From Halopseudomonas xinjiangensis (GTDB taxonomy: Bacteria > Pseudomonadota > Gammaproteobacteria > Pseudomonadales > Pseudomonadaceae): a stretch of DNA of 64,000 nt. The position numbers and the translations under genes are program-made. Below, piece after piece: positions 34,616-42,510 of this stretch (position 1 is the stretch's first letter; every line of letters starts with the position of its first letter). Where the stretch lies: assembly GCA_011050525.1 (NCBI GenBank), contig DRFO01000035.1, positions 1 to 64,000 of the forward strand, given 5' to 3'. The notes under the pieces were generated by a model. That model was not told the DNA's origin and made no database searches. It worked only from the letters and a program-made list of their open reading frames with translations.

Positions 34616-35797
34616 TCACTGCCCACTGGACAGCAGAACCGCACCCGCCAGAGGTCCGCCGCCGTTGGCGGCTACCGCCAGCTTCGGGTTACCAGGTACC
34701 TGGCGGGCGCCGCCTTCTCCTCGCAATTGAACAACCGCTTCATGCACGTGGCCAAGGCCGTGCAAACGTCCCGCTGACAACTGACCGCCATGGGTAGACA
34801 GTGGTAACTCACCGTCCAGCGCAATCCGCTGCCCGCCTTCAACGAAGCTGGCCGCCTCGCCACGACCGCAGAAACCCAGCCCTTCCAGCCATAGCAGGCT
34901 AAGAAAACTGAAGCCATCATACAGCTCGGCCAGGTCGACATCCGCCGGCTTGTAGTCGGTCCTGCTCCATAACCGCTTGCCCGCCGATTCGGCAATGTAG
35001 CGTGTCATGTCCGGCATTTGATCCCAGCTATCACGGCCAGTTAGCGGTCCGCAGACGGATTCGACGTGCACCGGTCTGGATTTCAGATCGGGAACAGTAT
35101 CTTTATGTGACACGATGATTACCGTCGAGCCATCCACTGGCACATCGCAGTCATACAGGCAAAGGGGCGTGGAAATCATGCGCGAATCGAGATATTGCTC
35201 CATAGTCAGCGGCTCGCGATAGATGGCATTCGGGTTGAGACCTGCATTGCGCCGCGCGTTAATGGCTACCGCCCCAAGCTGTTCGCGGGTTGCACCAAAC
35301 TCGTGGAAATAGCGGCTCGCAACCATGCCTATCCAGTTGGCCGGCGCTGCCGCCTGGAAAGGCACCTGGAACTCGCCAAAACCCGATATGCGTCCTTGGT
35401 TGCCTATATTGCTGGAGCGTACTCCCAGCGCCAGGGCGGTTGACTCGACCATGGTGCGGTAGCAAATCACGTGCCGCGCCTGGCCCGACGCTACGGCCAT
35501 GCAGGCGTTGATCAGGGCCCCCATCTGGGTCGCCTCGTTACCGGCGCAATACCAGTTGAGCTCGAGCGCCAGCGATTCCTTGACCTGGCTGATAGACACT
35601 GGCGAAAAAGCCGGCATGTCAGCACGGTAGCCGGGCCAACTGGCCACACCGTCTATCTCGCTACGATCCAGCCCAGCGTCGTCAAGCGCCGCCAATATCG
35701 CCTCAAGTGTGAGGTCCAGCCCGCCTCGGCCAAGGCGTCGCCCAACCTGGGACTGCCCAACTCCGGAAATAACCGCGTCCCGCTCGCCAACTACCAT
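34616..35797 (-). CDS. Thiolase-fold protein (SCP-x type), second copy, altered active site
   Basis: 393 aa. VISGVGQSQVGRR at the start, AELYDGFSFLSLLWLEGLGFC in the middle, QLRGEGGARQV near the end. A Cys stands at the nucleophile region (NWYCAGNEATQMG), but the GHPxGASG His motif reads SAGRLHGLG and the C-terminal Cys is missing (NGGGPLAGAVLL). It is therefore also non-canonical, and differently from the 31.4-kb copy. Aldolase or decarboxylative chemistry, or a role in a heteromeric complex with the first copy, are possible. GAGGTG precedes the ATG. MITE copy 2 lies just upstream. Confidence 0.82.
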   Translation of the reverse strand: MVVGERDAVISGVGQSQVGRRLGRGGLDLTLEAILAALDDAGLDRSEIDGVASWPGYRADMPAFSPVSISQVKESLALELNWYCAGNEATQMGALINACMAVASGQARHVICYRTMVESTALALGVRSSNIGNQGRISGFGEFQVPFQAAAPANWIGMVASRYFHEFGATREQLGAVAINARRNAGLNPNAIYREPLTMEQYLDSRMISTPLCLYDCDVPVDGSTVIIVSHKDTVPDLKSRPVHVESVCGPLTGRDSWDQMPDMTRYIAESAGKRLWSRTDYKPADVDLAELYDGFSFLSLLWLEGLGFCGRGEAASFVEGGQRIALDGELPLSTHGGQLSAGRLHGLGHVHEAVVQLRGEGGARQVPGNPKLAVAANGGGPLAGAVLLSSGQ

Positions 35798-35824
35798 GCA
35801 TACACCTCGTGATGTCCTGTTAAC

Positions 35825-35971
35825 TTAGGGATCCTCTGCAAAACTACTGCGCTCGGCCATGCTGCGTTGAAATCTCGCAAAAAATGCTCATTTACGACGA
35901 GTAAACTCCGCTTTTTCGCTCAATTTCGCCTTGCCTGGCCTTCGCTCGCTACGTTTTTCAGAGATTCCTAG
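35825..35971 (-). repeat. MITE-like palindromic repeat, copy 2 (inverted relative to copy 1)
   Basis: About 147 bp, from TTAGGGATCCTCTGCAAAAC to CGTTTTTCAGAGATTCCTAG. Its reverse complement aligns along the full length with copy 1 (shared ACGTAGCGAGCGAAGG, GGCAAGGCGA, GAGCATTTTT, CAACGCAGCATGGCCGAGCG). Located in the 402-bp spacer before the acyl-CoA synthetase. Confidence 0.75.
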
Positions 35972-36199
35972 TCCTCACAAAAGATCGGCACTACCCGCCT
36001 GTGCATTATCCTGCCCAGAAAAGGTTGGGAAAGCAGAGCTCGGTATTGACCTGTTTGTCACAGTGCGGCAGACTTCAATAAATGTCAATCAGTCAGTTTT
36101 TAGCTTTTAAAAAGCAAACTGTACATTCATAATGAAAGCTGGATCGCTGCGTGATGGAATGGTTTTCAGCAAACAAAAACAACACCGAGGATACAACAC
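35972..36199. other. Upstream region of the 36.2-kb acyl-CoA synthetase
   Basis: 228 bp, AT-rich toward its right end, between MITE copy 2 and the ligase. Contains AGGA before the ATG. I find no copy of the island operator here, unlike most other divergent spacers, so the ligase-hydrolase pair may be controlled separately. Confidence 0.45.
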
Positions 36200-37831
36200 A
36201 TGAGCAAGAGTGACATCCAGTGGAGTACCGGCGAGGAGGACACGATCAATGCTGTCCTGCGCCGGGCTGTCGCCCAGCATGGCGATAAACAGTACATGGA
36301 CTTCCTGGGAGCGACCTGCAGCTACCAGGACATGGATACCGCTGCCTGCCGCCTGGCCAATGGCTTGAGCCAACTCGGCATCAGTAAGGGTCAGACCGTT
36401 GTCACTCTTCTTGATAACTCGGCAGATGCCGTCTTCCTATGGCTTGCCATCAACAAGCTCGGTGCCATCAGCGTTCCGGTCAACACCGCACTCAAGGGTG
36501 ATTTCCTCCGTCATCAGGTGTCCGATGCCGATGCGACCATCATCATTGCGGAAAGTGATTATGCCGAGCGGGTTACCGCCATTGCCGACAAGCTACCCAA
36601 ACTTCAAACCCTGGTGTATCGCAATGAGCGCCCGGCCGTGGAGCTGCACGGAGAGCAGCGCATGCTGCCCTGGAGCGAAATTCTCAGCAGCGACTCGTCC
36701 GACCAGGACGTAGACGTGGCACCGTCAGATCTGGCGATGCTGATTTACACCGGCGGTACTACAGGCCCGTCAAAGGGCTGCATGATCAGTCATAATTATG
36801 CATGCAGCCTTGCCCGTCAGATGCTGATCATTACCAACCGCAATGAAGACACCATCACCTGGACCTCCCTGCCGCTCTTTCACTTCAACGCAGTAGCCAC
36901 CACATGCCTTGCCAACATGATGGTCGGCGCCCAGGTAGCGATCTATCCACGGTTCTCGGTCTCCAATTTCTGGCCTGAAATCGAACGCACCGGTGCCAAC
37001 GAAACCCAGTTACTGGCATCCATGATGCCGATGCTGGCCAGCGCACCGGACAATGACGCCATGAAGCGCTGTTATGGGCAGCTCAAGGCAGTATGGGGCG
37101 CACCTTTCCCCGAGTCAGTGCAAGAGGCCTGGAAAACGCGCTTTGGCGCTGAGCATACCGTCTGCGGCGGTTTCGGACTGAGCGAATGCTCTCTGCCCAG
37201 TATTCTGCCCTTTGGCACCTTACAGAAGCCCGGCAGTTCAGGCCTGCGCAACACCGAATTCTTTGATGTGCGTATCGTTGACGACAACGATAAGGAGTTG
37301 CCTGCCAATACGCCCGGCGAGATCATCATCCGACCGCGCAAGCCGCATGTGATGTTCGAGGGCTACTGGCGCCGCCCCGAAGATACGCTCAAGGTCATGC
37401 GCAACATGTGGTTCCACACCGGTGATATTGGTAAGTTTGACGAGGACGACTATTTCTACTTTGTCGACCGTAAAAAGGATTACCTGCGCCGTCGCGGCGA
37501 GAACATATCCAGTTTCGAAGTTGAACACGCCTTTCTACAGCATGATGCGGTGGATGAAGTAGCCGCCCATGCGGTGTTGTCCGATCTCGGCGAAGACGAG
37601 CTGAAAGTAACCATAACGCTGAAGGAAGGAATGCAGATCGGTGAAGAGGCGTTATGCCGTTGGTCAGCAGACCATATGCCCTACTACGCCGTTCCCCGTT
37701 ACATCGAGTTCCGCAGCGCCCTGCCGAAAAGCCCACTCGGCCGGGTTTACAAATTCGAGCTGCGTGACGACGGCGTGACCCTGAGTACCTGGGACCGTGA
37801 AAAGGCTGGCTTCACACTAGCCAAGCGCTGA
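36200..37831 (+). CDS. Acyl-CoA synthetase (CaiC-like AMP-binding)
   Basis: 543 aa. Motifs: IYTGGTTGPSKGCMISHNYA (P-loop), GGFGLSECSLP, NMWFHTGDIGKFDEDDYFYFVDRKKDYLRRRGENISSFEVE, catalytic Lys in PKSPLGRVYKFELRDDG. It has crotonobetaine/carnitine-CoA ligase-like character. A close paralog is encoded at 42511-44154 on the other strand with the same motif wording, so the island duplicated this ligase. AGGA precedes the ATG, and an alpha/beta hydrolase follows after 10 bp. Natural substrate unknown. Confidence 0.9.
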   Translation: MSKSDIQWSTGEEDTINAVLRRAVAQHGDKQYMDFLGATCSYQDMDTAACRLANGLSQLGISKGQTVVTLLDNSADAVFLWLAINKLGAISVPVNTALKGDFLRHQVSDADATIIIAESDYAERVTAIADKLPKLQTLVYRNERPAVELHGEQRMLPWSEILSSDSSDQDVDVAPSDLAMLIYTGGTTGPSKGCMISHNYACSLARQMLIITNRNEDTITWTSLPLFHFNAVATTCLANMMVGAQVAIYPRFSVSNFWPEIERTGANETQLLASMMPMLASAPDNDAMKRCYGQLKAVWGAPFPESVQEAWKTRFGAEHTVCGGFGLSECSLPSILPFGTLQKPGSSGLRNTEFFDVRIVDDNDKELPANTPGEIIIRPRKPHVMFEGYWRRPEDTLKVMRNMWFHTGDIGKFDEDDYFYFVDRKKDYLRRRGENISSFEVEHAFLQHDAVDEVAAHAVLSDLGEDELKVTITLKEGMQIGEEALCRWSADHMPYYAVPRYIEFRSALPKSPLGRVYKFELRDDGVTLSTWDREKAGFTLAKR

Positions 37832-37841
37832 GGATCAGGGC

Positions 37842-38705
37842 ATGTCTACCAATGGCTCGGTACTGCGTTACTTTGAAGGTAGCTCCGGCAATCGTCTGGC
37901 GGCAGATCAGGAAGGCCCGGCTGATGGCCAGCCGGTCCTGCTGCTGCACGGCGGCGGCCAGACCCGGCATTCGTGGGCCAGAGCGAGGCAGGCACTGGCC
38001 AGGGCCGGATATCTGGCCATTGCCGTGGATGCGCGCGGGCATGGGGAGTCCGATTGGATTGAGAACGGCAATTACCGTCTGGACTCCCAGGTGGGTGATC
38101 TGAAATCGATCATCGCCACGCTGGACAACAGGCCAGCCCTGGTAGGCGCCTCAATGGGCGGCGTTAACTCCCTCATTGCCTGCGGCGCACAACCTGACAT
38201 CGCCTCCTTGCTGATTATGGTCGATGTAACCCCCCGCCTTGAAGCACAAGGCATAGAACGCATCAAGGATTTCATGCTGGGCAATCCCGACGGATTCGCT
38301 TCCCTTGACGAGGCAGCTGAAGCCGTCGCGACTTACAATTCCACTCACTCCCGCGCAGGCAGCAGGGACGGGCTGCGCAAGAACTTGCGCCTGGGCGAAG
38401 ACGGGCGCTGGCGCTGGCATTGGGATCCGCAGTTCATGCTGGGCGACTTCCGCACGACGGTCCAGGAAATCAGTCAGCGAATGTTTGATGCGGCGGAAAA
38501 CGTTGCTGTCCCCACGTTGCTGATCCGCGGTCAGCAAAGTGACGTCGTAAGCCCCGAGGGCGTGGCCGAAATGCGCAAACTAATGCCAAAGATGGAATTT
38601 ACCGACGTTCAGGGAGCCGGTCATATGGTCGCTGGAGACCGCAACGATGTGTTTAATGGCGCCATGCTGGATTTCATGAAGCGTCACCTACCTGCTCTCG
38701 CCTAG
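37842..38705 (+). CDS. Alpha/beta hydrolase
   Basis: 287 aa. HGGGQTRHSW oxyanion motif, Ser104 in GASMGG, Asp in VDARGHGES, and His in GAGHMVAGDRND. The lid and N-terminus differ from the 25.1/32.7-kb pair, so it is a separate lineage, nearer to MhpC/esterase-type hydrolases. Begins 10 bp after the ligase, with AGG upstream, so co-transcribed. It could hydrolyse a C-C bond of a ring-opened diketone, a lactone, or a thioester. Confidence 0.87.
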   Translation: MSTNGSVLRYFEGSSGNRLAADQEGPADGQPVLLLHGGGQTRHSWARARQALARAGYLAIAVDARGHGESDWIENGNYRLDSQVGDLKSIIATLDNRPALVGASMGGVNSLIACGAQPDIASLLIMVDVTPRLEAQGIERIKDFMLGNPDGFASLDEAAEAVATYNSTHSRAGSRDGLRKNLRLGEDGRWRWHWDPQFMLGDFRTTVQEISQRMFDAAENVAVPTLLIRGQQSDVVSPEGVAEMRKLMPKMEFTDVQGAGHMVAGDRNDVFNGAMLDFMKRHLPALA

Positions 38706-38752
38706 CGTCTCTCTGCCAAACCGAAGTGATCAACTGGCGCAAGCAGAACCCG

Positions 38753-39562
38753 CTAGTAAAGCGAAGGTGAAATGCCGCCGTCCACGTGCATATTGGTGCC
38801 GTTGATAAAGTCGGACCGGGGACTTGCCAACATCGCCACCGCATAGGCGATGTCCTCAACCTCCCCCACCTTGGCGACGGTCTGACCGGCACCCTTGAGA
38901 ACGTATGCCTCAGCTCTGGCGAGATCGTTGTCCCAGCCACGCTTGGTGGCGAAATTGGCCAGAAAGGTATTCAGCCCTGCGGTTCGGATCATGCCAGGGG
39001 AAATGGCATTGCTGGTGACCCCCGTTCCGCTCAGCGCCTTGGACAGGCTCAGCGACATGTTCAGCATGGCCGCTTTGGCTGCCGCATAGTCAGGCTGGGC
39101 CGACGTAGGGGTAATCGCCGCAGCGGTGCTGATATTGATCACCCGGCCCCAGCCCCGCTCCCGCATGGCCGGCACCAGAGCCTGAACCAGGCACATGGCG
39201 GCCAACACATTTGCCTGATAGGTCTCCAGCCAGGTGTCGGTGCCGGTGAAGAACCACCCCGGATCGGCAGTCTCGGGGCTACCACCAGCGTTGTTGACCA
39301 GGATATCGATGCCACCAGAAACCTCCAGTACAGTTTCCGCAACCTGGTCAACCCCAGCCCGGTTTGCAAGGTCACCGCAGACCACTGCGCAACGGCCCCC
39401 CTGCTGACGTATTTTCGCAGCCACGCCCTGGGCACGTTCGATGTTACGTCCATGTACCACCACCATCGCGCCTTCCGCTGCCAGCATACTGGCAATACCC
39501 ACACCGATTCCGGCGCTACTTCCGGTGACCAGCGCGGTCTTGCCTTCCAGTCGCAATTCCAT
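38753..39562 (-). CDS. SDR-family oxidoreductase
   Basis: 269 aa. NAD(P) motif TGSSAGIGVG, NNAG, catalytic Ser in INISTAAAITP, and YAAAK, followed by the SDR end INGTNMHVDGGISPSLY. Active site complete, so it is a working alcohol/ketone dehydrogenase. GGAG precedes the ATG. Last gene of the minus-strand run MFS-thioesterase-SDR starting at site E. Probably oxidises a hydroxyacyl-CoA or ring alcohol. Confidence 0.9.
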   Translation of the reverse strand: MELRLEGKTALVTGSSAGIGVGIASMLAAEGAMVVVHGRNIERAQGVAAKIRQQGGRCAVVCGDLANRAGVDQVAETVLEVSGGIDILVNNAGGSPETADPGWFFTGTDTWLETYQANVLAAMCLVQALVPAMRERGWGRVINISTAAAITPTSAQPDYAAAKAAMLNMSLSLSKALSGTGVTSNAISPGMIRTAGLNTFLANFATKRGWDNDLARAEAYVLKGAGQTVAKVGEVEDIAYAVAMLASPRSDFINGTNMHVDGGISPSLY

Positions 39563-39580
39563 ATCAAAGCTCCCGCCTGA

Positions 39581-40045
39581 TTATGCCCTCACCGGCTGCT
39601 GGTCCAGCGAGTGCAAGGGTCTCACGTACTTGAACGTTCCCGAGGCCGTCGCCAGCAACTCGCCCGCTTCGTTGCGGATCTCGCCATCGCAAAAGGCCAG
39701 GCTTCTGGTGGAGGCCCGCACGATACCTGTGGCGCGCAGAAGATCTCCCTCCTTGCCACCCGGTTTCATGAAGTTGCATTTCAGTTCTACCGTCACACAA
39801 TGGCGCCCATCCCTTGACGTACTGCAGGCCATTACGACGTCCAGCAGCATCATTATCAGGCCGCCGTGGGCACTCTGGCCTCCATTCATATGGCAGGCTT
39901 CGAGCCGCAGATCAATGCCAGCGCCCTGCTCGTCGAAGCTGGGCACCCCATAGACCTTCAGGTGATCCATCAGCGGGTCGAGACCTTCGTCCGGCTTGAG
40001 ACTGGCAAGAAAGGCAGGCCGCTCTGGGCTGTTCGATTTGTTCAT
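39581..40045 (-). CDS. PaaI-type hotdog thioesterase
   Basis: 154 aa single hotdog. The conserved GGQSAHGGLIMMLLDVVMA matches the PaaI/YdiI active-site helix (HGG-x-D), with FMKPGGKEGDLLRATG in the following strands. Predicted to release CoA from an acyl-CoA, perhaps to relieve trapped CoA. Its AGGA site sits in the MFS stop region (GTAGCAGGATAA), so it is translationally coupled to the transporter. Confidence 0.87.
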   Translation of the reverse strand: MNKSNSPERPAFLASLKPDEGLDPLMDHLKVYGVPSFDEQGAGIDLRLEACHMNGGQSAHGGLIMMLLDVVMACSTSRDGRHCVTVELKCNFMKPGGKEGDLLRATGIVRASTRSLAFCDGEIRNEAGELLATASGTFKYVRPLHSLDQQPVRA

Positions 40046-40050
40046 TACCG

Positions 40051-41382
40051 TTATCCTGCTACCGAGGCGTTGTCGATACTGTTGGCCGCCTGGTCGAGCA
40101 CGTCCACTGCCGGTGGCACTGGCGAGAAGTTGGGGTAACGTCCCATGGTCAGCAGCAAACAGGCGCTGACGGCGAAGCTGATGGTGCAGAAGATCAGCAT
40201 GGAGGCGTAGGACCCGCTGGTGTCATACATCACGGCGAAGAGTATCGGCGCCAGCGTACTGCCAATACTGATGAACCCCATATGCAACGCGAACACGCGA
40301 CTGTAATCACGCATGCCGAAATAACGCGCCATCATGAATGCGGCAATGTCCATTTCTGCACCAGCGCCGACACCAATCAGCATGGCGGCCAGCATCAGCG
40401 AGGGTATATGGGTTTCGACCGAGAAAAAGATGACGCAGCCGATTGCTGGCAGGAACATCACCAGAAAAGCCACGCCCGGAGCCCATAGACGATCAATCAG
40501 ATAGCCAACCAGCACGCGCCCGATAACCAACGAGATACCATACACACTGAAGGTGGCAGCGGCCTCAGCGGCGCTAAGTCCATTGTCGCGCATCATCGGC
40601 ACAGCGTTGGTCAGCATGCCGATCATGGCAATGACGAAAAAAACCAACGCGAAATTGCACAGCCAGAATTTTCTCGAACGAAATACCTCAGGCAGGACCA
40701 TGCCCGGAAGCGCCTTTGCCTTTGCCGCATCTGAGTCCAACGTACGCGAATGCCCGACCGGGCCGGATGAAGTCAGCCAGAATAGAGACATCGGAAATGT
40801 CAGCGCCAGGGGTAGGATAGCCAACACCCAGAAGCCGGCTCGCCAGCCCCACAACTCCATGGCCCAGGTCAGCAGTGGCGGCATTACCAGGCCTGACAAG
40901 CCTGTACCGCAGAGAATAATAGCCAGCGCCAAGCCGCGGTTTTTATCGAACCAGAGATTGACGAAATGAGTCCAGGTGACCTGCAGTGTTCCCAGTCCGG
41001 CAAAGGCCAGCATCGCATAACCCGCGTAAAGCTGGATAATCGACCCGGTATTCAGCGTCATCACCACATAACCTATCGGCAGGGTAATCAGCGACACCAG
41101 AGCGACGGGGCGCAATCCGTAACGCTTGTTCAGCCAGCCAGTGAACTGGATGGCTATGACTGAACTGGCAAACAGAAATGCAATGGATGACTGAACTTCC
41201 CCCCGGGACCAGCCAAAGGCTTCTTGCATGGGTACCACCATGGTGCCGAAGGCATACAGGGGAGCCACGCTGACCGAGGTGCCTATGCCAATCAGGGCGA
41301 GCACGAGTACCCGCCAGCCCTGCTGAAACTCTGCCAGATCAATGGCCAAGGAGATTTTGGCCTTGACAGCTATTTTGGACAT
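40051..41382 (-). CDS. MFS transporter (monocarboxylate/OFA-like)
   Basis: 443 aa with 12 predicted membrane segments (for example VLVLALIGIGTSVSVAPLYAFG, SSIAFLFASSVIAIQF, VALVSLITLPIGYVVM) and the intracellular loop GWLNKRYGLRP. The pattern fits the monocarboxylate porter/OFA branch of MFS, which carries organic acids. First gene of the MFS-thioesterase-SDR operon; the likely role is uptake of the acid substrate across the inner membrane. Its start lies about 60 bp from operator site E. Confidence 0.88.
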   Translation of the reverse strand: MSKIAVKAKISLAIDLAEFQQGWRVLVLALIGIGTSVSVAPLYAFGTMVVPMQEAFGWSRGEVQSSIAFLFASSVIAIQFTGWLNKRYGLRPVALVSLITLPIGYVVMTLNTGSIIQLYAGYAMLAFAGLGTLQVTWTHFVNLWFDKNRGLALAIILCGTGLSGLVMPPLLTWAMELWGWRAGFWVLAILPLALTFPMSLFWLTSSGPVGHSRTLDSDAAKAKALPGMVLPEVFRSRKFWLCNFALVFFVIAMIGMLTNAVPMMRDNGLSAAEAAATFSVYGISLVIGRVLVGYLIDRLWAPGVAFLVMFLPAIGCVIFFSVETHIPSLMLAAMLIGVGAGAEMDIAAFMMARYFGMRDYSRVFALHMGFISIGSTLAPILFAVMYDTSGSYASMLIFCTISFAVSACLLLTMGRYPNFSPVPPAVDVLDQAANSIDNASVAG

Positions 41383-41711
41383 AACATTACCCCGTCATTT
41401 TTATTTCTACTTAGATGTATTTTTAACCTTTCGCCAAACAAATAACAAACGTTATGTCAGCTATTTTAGCTGTGCCTGTCAATCAATCTTGTTTGCCCCC
41501 AATTGCCTGGACAGGACCAATCGAACCACGCAATATAGAAAATAAGGCTCCCCTTAGCGAAGGCAAGGCTTCAGAACACAACATACATATCGATACGGCG
41601 ATCCGTTATCTGCCTTATAAATGTCATTATGTTATTTATACTGAAACCAGCAGTTGCTAATACACAGCGTCAGCGCGAGATACCGGCACCCTGACGTTCG
41701 CACGGATACCC
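41383..41711. other. Divergent control region, MFS operon / crotonase
   Basis: 329 bp, AT-rich, without a gene. Holds operator site E. GTTATTTATACTG near 41632 is an AT-rich stretch possibly part of the rightward promoter. Nothing else recognised. Confidence 0.5.
41444..41462. promoter_or_regulatory. Putative operator palindrome, site E
   Basis: AACAAACGTTATGTCAGCT. The right half (TATGTCAGCT) matches the consensus well; the left half is weaker. Between the divergent MFS and crotonase genes. Confidence 0.42.
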
Positions 41712-42491
41712 ATGATGACCAGTGAAGTGTTGTACGAGGAGATTGACGGCTGCATCGCCCTGATCACCTTGAACCGTCCAGAAAAGCGCAATGCGATCAA
41801 TGTCAGCGTGTCGCGTACCCTGGCGGCCCATGTCGAGAATACCGAAAACAATCGGGCAATCCGGGTGGTCGTCCTCAATGGCGCTGGAGCCACAGCCTTT
41901 TCCGCTGGCGCTGACCTTGACGACATCGCTGCGGGTATCGGCGAACAGATTGCCGACCATGCAGCCGGCATGGGTGGTCTTATCCATGCCCAGCGCCGCA
42001 AGCCGTGGATCGCTGCCGTACGCGGTATGGCGCTGGGCGGTGGCGCCGAGCTGGCACTGGCCTGCGACATGATCATCGCCGGGCAGAACGCCAGTTTCTG
42101 CCTGCCGGAGGTCAAACGCGGCATGATTGCCGGCGCTGCCGGGGCTTATCGTCTGGCCCGACGCATTGCCCCGGCCATAGCCATGGAGCTGTTGCTGACC
42201 GGCAATCGGCTTGGCGCGGATCGGGCCGCCACGCTGGGCCTGGTCAACCGCGTCGTGGTGGATGATGAGGTGCTTGGCCAGGCCCTTGTACTGGCCCGCC
42301 AGATAGCCGATAACGCGCCGCTGGCCGTCAGTGAAACCCTGCTCATCGCTCGTCAGGCTCTCGACTTCGCCGAGCCGGAGCTGCGTGCTCAAAGCACCGC
42401 AGCCAGCCAGCGGCTGGCACAGTCGGAGGACATGCAGATCGGCATACGGGCATTTCAAGAGAAGCGCAAACCCGAGTGGAGCGGGCGCTAA
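41712..42491 (+). CDS. Enoyl-CoA hydratase (crotonase family)
   Basis: 259 aa. AFSAGADLDDI (CoA site), RGMALGGGAELALACDMIIAG (oxyanion), SFCLPEVKRGMIAGAAGAYRLARRI with the first catalytic Glu kept. The start is a tandem ATGATG with a weak ribosome site, so either could be used. Single plus-strand gene, divergent from the MFS operon across site E and convergent with the 42.5-kb ligase, 19 bp apart. Confidence 0.88.
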   Translation: MMTSEVLYEEIDGCIALITLNRPEKRNAINVSVSRTLAAHVENTENNRAIRVVVLNGAGATAFSAGADLDDIAAGIGEQIADHAAGMGGLIHAQRRKPWIAAVRGMALGGGAELALACDMIIAGQNASFCLPEVKRGMIAGAAGAYRLARRIAPAIAMELLLTGNRLGADRAATLGLVNRVVVDDEVLGQALVLARQIADNAPLAVSETLLIARQALDFAEPELRAQSTAASQRLAQSEDMQIGIRAFQEKRKPEWSGR

Positions 42492-42510
42492 CGTTTTTTT
42501 CTCCACCGTA

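Noticed and set aside
36061-36120. CAGTCAGTTTTTAGC as a further island operator
   Set aside because: Only a partial half-site match and no dyad with the consensus spacing.
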